Shown: one piece after another, positions 12,861-17,653 of the stretch
Position numbering within the stretch: the stretch's first letter is position 1
Layout of the letters: each line of letters starts with the position of its first letter
Origin: Chloroflexota bacterium
GTDB lineage: Bacteria > Chloroflexota > Anaerolineae > Anaerolineales > Anaerolineaceae
Direction of reading: 5' to 3'
Assembly (NCBI GenBank): GCA_029265085.1
Contig: JAJUJY010000087.1
Coordinates: 1-17,653, forward strand
DNA length: 17,653 nucleotides
Notes under the pieces: model-generated
Seen by the model: only the letters and a program-made list of their open reading frames with translations
The model's database searches: none
Told to the model about the DNA's origin: nothing
Made by a program: the position numbers and the translations under genes

Positions 12861-13856
12861 ATGGATTTCCTGAGAAATATATTCAAACAACTTTTCGGCT
12901 GGTTGCGCGGCGGTCCGCAGCCCAAACCACCCGAGCCAACCGGAGAACCTCCCACACCCATTACCCGTAAAGTTTCCTTAATTATTTTCAACCCAATCCT
13001 TCCCGCTCAAAACCAGCGCAAGCTCACCGAAGTGCTTGGCTGGAACAATCCTGAGACCCTGGTGGAAGGGTATATTCAGGATTTGCTGGAGTGCAGCCGC
13101 GGCTACATCACCTACCAGGTAGTTGAAAAAATTGAAGTCAACGACCTGCCTGTGAAAAAGGATGGGTTCAGTTATTCACCCGAAGAATACATCCAGGTGA
13201 TCCAGAATTCAGCCCTGCCGCACCAACCCGATGCGGTGGATTATGACCGCATCCTGGCGGATTACAACCTGCTGGATAAAGTTAACTCCGGGGCAATTGA
13301 CGAAGTCTGGCTTTTTGCCGGACCGTATGCCGGTTTTTACGAGTCGATCATGGGCGGGCCGGGGGCATTTTTCTGCAACGCCCCGCCGCTCACCACCACA
13401 GCCGTCAGCGCTTCTCGCCGCTTCATTATTATGGGATTCAGCTATGAGCGCGGAAATGGAGAAATGCTGGAAAGCTTTGGTCACCGCGCTGAGAGCATTT
13501 TGCGGCAGGCTTTCCGTAACACGCACGGCGATGGGAATTTATGGGAACGTTTTATCCGCTACGAGAAAAATTATCCCAACCAGGCAGAATGCGGTAATGT
13601 TCATTACGCGCCCAACAGCCAGACAGATTATGATTGGGGTAATCAAACCTTCGTATTGAGCGGCTGCCGTAACTGGCAAAATTTTCCTAACATTAACGGC
13701 CCGCGCGCGCTGGTAAATTGCAGTGAATGGGGCAACGGCCAAATCCGCGCCCACCATACCTGGTGGTTGAGCCTTTTCCCGCACATCAGCGGGCAGGCCA
13801 ACGGAGTGGCCTATAACTGGTGGAAATACATTATCGATCCTGAGCAAGTACTCTAA
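12861..13856 (+). CDS. Conserved-looking protein of unknown function (331 aa)
   Basis: Not recognised with confidence. ATG 12861 follows AGGAGG (12851-12856); the frame is open to 12816, without a ribosome site there. Residues 1-16 form an amphipathic aromatic helix (MDFLRNIFKQLFGWLRGG), followed by a Pro-rich linker (19-34) and then a globular domain. Residues 37-90 read like an alpha/beta region with NPILP and LVEGYIQDLLE. Striking motifs are EVWLFAGPYAGFYESIMGGPGAFFCN (148-173), FSYERGNGEMLESFGHRAE (193-211, with Glu201, Glu204, His208, Glu211), CGNVHYAPN (244-252) and HHTWWLSLFPH (298-308). The clustered His/Glu/Cys suggest a metal or hydrolytic site (inference only). No signal peptide. 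The next gene follows 27 bp downstream, then an M48 protease. Confidence 0.85.
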   Translation: MDFLRNIFKQLFGWLRGGPQPKPPEPTGEPPTPITRKVSLIIFNPILPAQNQRKLTEVLGWNNPETLVEGYIQDLLECSRGYITYQVVEKIEVNDLPVKKDGFSYSPEEYIQVIQNSALPHQPDAVDYDRILADYNLLDKVNSGAIDEVWLFAGPYAGFYESIMGGPGAFFCNAPPLTTTAVSASRRFIIMGFSYERGNGEMLESFGHRAESILRQAFRNTHGDGNLWERFIRYEKNYPNQAECGNVHYAPNSQTDYDWGNQTFVLSGCRNWQNFPNINGPRALVNCSEWGNGQIRAHHTWWLSLFPHISGQANGVAYNWWKYIIDPEQVL

Positions 13857-13883
13857 CCATATCCTTTACCAATTGGAGCAGCC

Positions 13884-14240
13884 ATGAGCAACCGGATTGA
13901 CGACTTTCAGACATACCGCCAACGGATGAACGACCGAATCTTCGAGATTGACCATTTGGGGATCAAACGCTTTTTTAACCTGGATACCAATGCCTACAAA
14001 GACGGTGCATTAGATTCAAAGACCAAGGAACTGCTTGGCCTGGCAGCCTCGATGGTACTGCGCTGCAACGACTGCATTGACTACCACATCATCCAATGCT
14101 GTGAAGAAGGCTGGACCGATGAGGAACTGTACGAAGCCTTTAATGTTGCCTTGATCGTTGGAGGCAGCATTGTCATTCCCCATTTGCGCCATGCCGTAGA
14201 AACCCTGGATCTCTACCGCCAGAAAAAAGCCGCCGAATAA
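13884..14240 (+). CDS. AhpD/carboxymuconolactone decarboxylase-like protein with CxxC
   Basis: 118 aa. Cys61-x-x-Cys64 in LRCNDCIDYHI with His68 three residues on gives the C-x-x-C-x-x-x-H motif of AhpD-type members of the CMD family. Those proteins are thiol oxidoreductases or alkylhydroperoxidases in which the two cysteines cycle between disulfide and dithiol. The flanking helices (SKTKELLGLAASMVLRC before, WTDEELYEAFNVALIVGGSIVIPHLRHAVETL after) match the usual all-helical fold and length. The presence of CxxC argues against the decarboxylase branch. GGAG sits 6 nt before ATG 13884. It lies between the unknown 331-aa gene and the M48 protease gene in one apparent transcript. Confidence 0.9.
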   Translation: MSNRIDDFQTYRQRMNDRIFEIDHLGIKRFFNLDTNAYKDGALDSKTKELLGLAASMVLRCNDCIDYHIIQCCEEGWTDEELYEAFNVALIVGGSIVIPHLRHAVETLDLYRQKKAAE

Positions 14241-14254
14241 ACCCAAAGGACCCA

Positions 14255-15046
14255 ATGCGCGCTGCAAATTACCGATTTCCTTCCGAACAAGTCATATTAA
14301 TCCTGACGCTGCTGATCATCCTGGCAGCGCTGATCCTGACCGCCGGGCCAACCATCTGCATCAGTCCGGTGCTGGTCTTGCTGATGGTGGGGGCAGCGTA
14401 CCAGATGAACAGCACGCACCACCGCCAAATCGTCCAGACGGGATATGCCGTCACGCCGCAAACTGCGCCCGATTTAGCCGCCCTGGTACAGGATTGCGTA
14501 AACCGCCTGCGTCCCAACCAGGTGGAAGTCTTTTTGGTGCGCAGCCGCGAATTAAACGCCTACACCTTTGGTTTATCCAACCCGCGCGTGGTGGTATTGT
14601 ATTCCTCCTTGCTGCAAGTGATGGACGCCGATGAACTGCGTTTCATCATTGGACATGAACTGGGACATGTAGCCCTGGGGCATACCTGGCTGAACACTTT
14701 GCTTGGCGGCATGGCCGGTGTGCCAACCTCCTTCGGCGCAGCCGTTATCTTAACCTTTGCGTTCCGCTGGTGGAACCGCGCCTGCGAATTTTCCGCCGAC
14801 CGCGCCGGCTTGCTTGCCTGCGGCAGCTTGAAAAAAGCCGAATCCGCCCTGGTTAAATTGGTGGCAGGCAAGGTGCGCTCTGAAGCAGAATACCAGCAGG
14901 CAATCAAGGCGCTGGAAAACGAGGATGATTCACTGCTCAATGTGCTGGGTGAAACGCTCTCCACGCACCCCATGATCATCAACCGCATTGAAGAACTGCG
15001 CAAATATGCCGCCAGCACGGAATACCGCCGGCTGGCAAACCAATAA
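14255..15046 (+). CDS. M48-family membrane zinc metalloprotease (HtpX-like)
   Basis: 263 aa. Zinc site His134-Glu135-Leu-Gly-His138 in IIGHELGHVALGHTW, with the third ligand Glu178 in CEFSADRAG, the M48 EFxAD motif. Two hydrophobic stretches at the N-terminus (about residues 10-50) and one after the HELGH helix (about 146-170) mark a membrane-bound protease like HtpX, which degrades damaged membrane or envelope proteins. ELNAYTFGLSNPRVVVLYSSLLQVMDADELRFIIGHE is the usual substrate-groove and start of active-site helix. The C-terminal SxHPMIINRIEELRKY matches the family's STHPxxxxRIxxL tail. ATG 14255 follows AAAGGA. It is the last gene before a shared terminator, opposite a serpin gene. Confidence 0.95.
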   Translation: MRAANYRFPSEQVILILTLLIILAALILTAGPTICISPVLVLLMVGAAYQMNSTHHRQIVQTGYAVTPQTAPDLAALVQDCVNRLRPNQVEVFLVRSRELNAYTFGLSNPRVVVLYSSLLQVMDADELRFIIGHELGHVALGHTWLNTLLGGMAGVPTSFGAAVILTFAFRWWNRACEFSADRAGLLACGSLKKAESALVKLVAGKVRSEAEYQQAIKALENEDDSLLNVLGETLSTHPMIINRIEELRKYAASTEYRRLANQ

Positions 15047-15072
15047 ATCTCGCCGCTTGGCCTTAACCAATC

Positions 15073-15112
15073 AAAACGGCACAGCAAATTTAATTTTGCC
15101 GTGCCGTTTTTT
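15073..15112 (+). terminator. Strong bidirectional intrinsic terminator
   Basis: Stem AAAACGGCAC (15073-15082) / GTGCCGTTTT (15101-15110), extended inward by GCAAA/TTTGC, then six T in a row to 15112. It lies between the convergent M48 protease and serpin genes and can act in both directions, though the T tract on the minus strand is shorter. Confidence 0.9.
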
Positions 15113-15133
15113 ATTACATCTGATGAAGATCTC

Positions 15134-16495
15134 TTAAGGCTGCACTACCCGCCCCATAAATAAGATCGCTCCGGTTTCCATATCGCGAATCAAGAAAAGG
15201 AATGGCCGGTCAACCGTAACCTGCACAGGCTCCAGCGGCATCGAGGTAACGCCCATCATCACTGCGGTAGCTGCGGCGGCTTCTGTGCCCGCTTCGTTCA
15301 CATCCACAAACGCCTTATGCAAAACACCGGTAATATACAGGTTGCGCGTACCGTCCATCCCAGAGAAATCTGCAGCCGCCGGATCAAAAGCATCGCTCAT
15401 TCCCAGCGCTTTAAAGGCATCGCTCAGGCTAAAAGAGGATTCCACTTTAAATTTTGGCATCTGCAATTCCAGGTTGGTCGATTGCATCGCACTCAGCCAC
15501 CCTGACAGAGTATCCGCCGTGAGATTTTGCTCCACGGTTTGCATCGCTCCGGCATCAGGCAGCAAAATAACCATCGACATCTGCCCGCCCAGGTAAGGAA
15601 TTTCCACAACCGTTAACTGATCCTGAGCCGTGTAATTCAAATATTCGGTCTGGCGCATCATCGGCACCTGCACCTGGCTGCCATCCAGCAAGGTAAACGG
15701 CCCTTGCTTGGTTTCTTTTTCTTCAAATGGAGACTGCCAGGCCGCATTGAAATAAATCGCATTGGTCAATACCAGGCGCGTCAGGTCATTTACCCCGCCT
15801 TGCGGGATCAAGTCTTGAATTTTATCTTCGGTAGCATTGGCAACCCAATCATTAATCAGCTTTCGGGCTGCTTCAGGGTCTTGCTGGTAATCTACCAGAT
15901 TCATCCCCGCACCGTAATTCTCGGCCAGACGGTCTAAAAAGTCCGGGATAAAGGTATAGCCTGTCTGTCCCCAAAGCGCATTTGCCAGATTAAGACGAAA
16001 GCCCTCCCCGCCCAATTCCGCTGGAATTTCCGCCCGGCTGGCGAACAGTTGATCCAGTGCATTAAAGGCCGGATGCAAATTCTCTTGCGGTAAATCAAAA
16101 TGCAGCGTTTTGGCCATTTGCGCTTCGGTATTGCCCTTGGCGCCTGCATAGGTCATTGCCAATGCCTGCGTGATGCTGTATGGAGAAAGGAATAGATTGC
16201 CTTCTTGCCCGCTCAACACCTGGTAGAGATCCAGGGCAAAGGCAGTATTTCCCTGAACCAGCTGCTTTAAATCTGCCTCAGGCACCTGCACCTCAGCATT
16301 GCGGTTTTTTTGCGAGCGCTGCACCATCACATCTTGGGCTTGCGGCGCGGTTGGAGACAGGGTATCCGTTGGCAAAGATTTTTCGGTTTCCACAGGCAGA
16401 ATGTCAACATCGGGCTGCGCTGGCGATGTACAGGCCGTACACACCAGGATCAATCCGAGGAATAAACTTAACAAAGCGAATCTTTTATTATTCAT
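15134..16495 (-). CDS. Secreted lipoprotein serpin (serine protease inhibitor)
   Basis: 453 aa from ATG 16495, which has GGAGG (16501-16505) five nt upstream; an ATG at 16507 lies on the ribosome site and was rejected. A signal peptide ends in CTA-Cys22, a slightly unusual lipobox with Cys at -3, followed by a Pro/Thr/Asp-rich tether to about residue 80. The serpin fold starts at NTAFALDLYQVL and includes FLSPYSITQALAMTYAGAKG, LVLTNAIYFNAAWQSPF and VEIPYLGGQMSMVILLP. The hinge of the reactive loop is E-A-G-T-E-A-A-A-A-T, which fits inhibitory serpins. Counting from the hinge, P1-P1' falls at Thr417-Ser418 (near 15244), so proteases preferring small residues are plausible targets. The end DRPFLFLIRDMETGAILFMGRVVQP is canonical. 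Inhibitory function is inference from the hinge. Confidence 0.95.
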   Translation of the reverse strand: MNNKRFALLSLFLGLILVCTACTSPAQPDVDILPVETEKSLPTDTLSPTAPQAQDVMVQRSQKNRNAEVQVPEADLKQLVQGNTAFALDLYQVLSGQEGNLFLSPYSITQALAMTYAGAKGNTEAQMAKTLHFDLPQENLHPAFNALDQLFASRAEIPAELGGEGFRLNLANALWGQTGYTFIPDFLDRLAENYGAGMNLVDYQQDPEAARKLINDWVANATEDKIQDLIPQGGVNDLTRLVLTNAIYFNAAWQSPFEEKETKQGPFTLLDGSQVQVPMMRQTEYLNYTAQDQLTVVEIPYLGGQMSMVILLPDAGAMQTVEQNLTADTLSGWLSAMQSTNLELQMPKFKVESSFSLSDAFKALGMSDAFDPAAADFSGMDGTRNLYITGVLHKAFVDVNEAGTEAAAATAVMMGVTSMPLEPVQVTVDRPFLFLIRDMETGAILFMGRVVQP

Positions 16496-16627
16496 ATTGC
16501 CCTCCATCTTTTAGACGCTGCAGCACGCGTTCAAGTTCCGCACATGCAAAAAGAAAAATGACGAATTAATTATGATCATTGTAATATAGATAAACTTACC
16601 CTTATCCTTCAGCATCCTGTAGCAACG

Positions 16628-16636
16628 TGATATAAT
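16628..16636 (+). promoter_or_regulatory. Extended -10 promoter (TGATATAAT)
   Basis: TG-A-TATAAT is a full extended -10 element. The -35 position with a 17-bp spacer (16608-16613, TTCAGC) is poor, which extended -10 promoters tolerate. RNA would begin near 16643, only a few bases before the hairpin at 16648. Confidence 0.55.
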
Positions 16637-16647
16637 GCAGCCGGGGG

Positions 16648-16685
16648 AATCCCAGGCAAAATGACCATGCGCCTGGGGTTTTTCT
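16648..16685 (+). terminator. Terminator-like hairpin just after a promoter
   Basis: Stem AATCCCAGGC (16648-16657) / GCCTGGGGTT (16671-16680), one G-T pair, 13-nt loop, followed by a T-rich run to about 16690. No gene precedes it on the plus strand, so it would end a very short transcript or act as an attenuator for the sensor gene at 16843. Confidence 0.6.
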
Positions 16686-16842
16686 GTTTTGTAAGCAAAC
16701 TGTAACGCTTCGTTAGCACAACGGTCGGTATAATCCAAATAGCCATTAATGTCTCTGGGCAAGTCCATTACCGCCACCAACGTCGTCTAGCTCATGGAGG
16801 CAATAAAATCATTATTATTGAATTATTGTTGTATCACTTTCT

Positions 16843-17653
16843 ATGAGTCTGCGAACCCGGATCACCTGGATACTTGTTCTGATCACCGCCTTGATTATCG
16901 CGGTGCTTTATGCGGTATCCGAAAGTATTTTCCTGTCCAATTACCAGGTGTTTGAACAAACCGAGATACAACAAAAGGTTCAGCAAACCCTCAACACAAT
17001 TGAAAACAAGAAAAACGCGCTGCAATCCATAGGCGGCGATTGGGCTTATTGGGATGACACGTATCAATTTGCGCAGGGCAGCAACCCAGAATATATTGAG
17101 AACAACCTGGATGTCGCTTCACTGGTCACGCTCAATGTAAACTTGATGGCTTTTTTCGATTCGTCCGGCCAACTGATTTACGCAAAAGCGATTGACCTGG
17201 AACAGCAGCAAGAAATTCCCCTCGGGAATACAATCCTTCAGGCATTGGAAAAAGCCACCAGGCTGATTACAAGCGATGCATCAGAAACAACCCCGGCCGG
17301 ATTTATCAACACGCCGGATTATTCCATCTTAATTTCGGCACATCCCATTTTAAAATCCAGCTTAGAGGGGCCGCGGGCAGGAACACTCATTGTGGGGCTG
17401 CTCGTCAATGAGGCATTTATCCAGGAAGTAAATCATGTCACCGGCTTGAATATCGAGTTCCGCCGGACCGATCTGGAATTGCCGCCAGACTATCAAGAAG
17501 CGTACAGCTACCTGCTCCGGCACAAAGAAGCCTTTGTTAAACCAGTGCAACCGCTGAACCGCTTCATGCCGCCGCAGCCGCTCAAGCCGTGGACAGGCGT
17601 CCGCGACGCTCTGGAGTGGGGCGGCCGCGCGCCGCAGATCGTCGGCGGCGAGC
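16843..17653 (+). CDS. CHASE4-domain membrane sensor, cut by window end and possibly chimeric
   Basis: At least 270 aa, open to the end of the window. ATG 16843 is the only ordinary start after an in-frame TGA at 16819; it has no good ribosome site. Residues about 7-27 form a membrane segment (ITWILVLITALIIAVLYAV). The extracellular part carries the CHASE4 hallmark GGDWAYWDDTYQF (64-76) and continues to about residue 230 with LMAFFDSSGQLIYAKA and RAGTLIVGLLVNEAFI. CHASE4 is a periplasmic/extracellular sensing domain usually followed by HAMP and a histidine kinase, GGDEF/EAL or cyclase output, none of which is reached. From about residue 238 the sequence (NRFMPPQPLKPWTGVRDALEW) looks instead like a type-B carboxylesterase and base composition changes sharply, so the last ~95 bases are probably not the natural continuation. 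Confidence 0.85.
   Translation, partial: MSLRTRITWILVLITALIIAVLYAVSESIFLSNYQVFEQTEIQQKVQQTLNTIENKKNALQSIGGDWAYWDDTYQFAQGSNPEYIENNLDVASLVTLNVNLMAFFDSSGQLIYAKAIDLEQQQEIPLGNTILQALEKATRLITSDASETTPAGFINTPDYSILISAHPILKSSLEGPRAGTLIVGLLVNEAFIQEVNHVTGLNIEFRRTDLELPPDYQEAYSYLLRHKEAFVKPVQPLNRFMPPQPLKPWTGVRDALEWGGRAPQIVGGE
17541..17653 (+). other. Carboxylesterase-like, high-G+C tail: probable chimeric join
   Basis: From about 17557 the translation reads NRFMPPQPLKPW then TGVRDALEWGGRAPQ, close to the N-terminal block of type-B carboxylesterases (family pattern LRFxPPQPxxPWxGVRDAxxFGPxxPQ). By hand count the last 97 bases are about 75% G+C against about 55% in the 97 before. It includes GCGGCCGC at 17621-17628. 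The catalytic serine of an esterase would lie far downstream and is not in the window. Confidence 0.65.

Larger units (their letters stand above)
16496..16842. other. 347-bp non-coding region between serpin and CHASE4 genes
   Basis: This divergent stretch holds no gene I can support. It contains the serpin ribosome site at 16501-16505, an A+T-rich segment at about 16545-16620, an extended -10 promoter at 16628-16636, a hairpin with T tract at 16648-16685, a short TAACG-CTT-CGTTA repeat at 16703-16715 and a second TATAAT at 16729-16734. An 89-codon minus-strand frame covering much of it has no ribosome site or family resemblance. Confidence 0.7.

Noticed and set aside
14560..15087. 175-codon minus-strand open frame
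   Set aside because: Antisense to the clear M48 protease gene; Ser-rich composition and no motif. It also spans the terminator.
16511..16780. 89-codon minus-strand frame upstream of the serpin
   Set aside because: No ribosome site, no recognisable domain, and it crosses the promoter and hairpin on the other strand.
17621..17628. GCGGCCGC (NotI) site read as proof of a cloning vector junction
   Set aside because: Such an 8-mer is expected now and then in 75% G+C DNA, and the surrounding translation looks like an esterase, not vector.
1..17653. tRNA, rRNA, CRISPR array, insertion sequence, attachment site or toxin-antitoxin pair
   Set aside because: I read the non-coding gaps and saw no cloverleaf, repeat-spacer pattern, transposase or flanking direct repeats. 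The lone nucleotidyltransferase has no adjacent HEPN partner gene.

Overview
The window (17,653 bases, roughly 50-55% G+C for most of its length) looks like chromosomal DNA of a Chloroflexota bacterium, most likely class Anaerolineae. This is an inference from three things: long Thr/Pro/Ala-rich linkers behind lipoprotein signal peptides, a lipoprotein serpin, and a B12 ABC uptake operon with no visible outer-membrane receptor. I could not run a taxonomic search.

Left part (1-4441). DNA glycosylase MutM is followed by a membrane-anchored protein of unknown function. That gene converges on, and overlaps by 44 bp, a minus-strand pair: a half-size chromate-transporter-family protein coupled to a degenerate tandem universal stress protein. 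Next are a small YvlB/LiaX-N-like (SHOCT-like) protein with its own promoter, a strong bidirectional terminator, and a minus-strand pair made of a cyclic-nucleotide-binding-fold protein and an Nfu-type Fe-S scaffold domain whose genes overlap by 8 bp.

Centre (4600-8600). A near-consensus promoter covered by two tandem palindromes spaced exactly 20 bp centre to centre drives an ArsR-type regulator with a large unknown N-terminal domain. An MFS transporter and an OsmC-family protein follow and end at a terminator. On the minus strand lie a MoaD/ThiS-like beta-grasp protein and a 2H phosphoesterase.

Right part (8728-17653). A btuFCD cobalamin uptake operon on the minus strand is preceded by a recognisable cobalamin riboswitch. 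Its promoter -35 box overlaps the stop codon of an upstream nucleotidyltransferase gene. A plus-strand operon follows: an unrecognised 331-aa protein, an AhpD-like CxxC protein and an M48 metalloprotease. It shares a terminator with a convergent lipoprotein serpin. After a 347-bp non-coding stretch holding an extended -10 promoter and a terminator-like hairpin comes a CHASE4-domain sensor that runs off the window.

The strangest signal is at the very end. At about 17,541-17,557 the CHASE4 protein turns in-frame into what looks like a piece of a type-B carboxylesterase, and G+C jumps from about 55% to about 75%. This is best explained as a chimeric join. I saw no tRNA, rRNA, CRISPR array, insertion sequence or phage module. 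The rest is ordinary chromosomal housekeeping with some interesting regulation; I did not find a convincing new multi-gene defence or mobile system.
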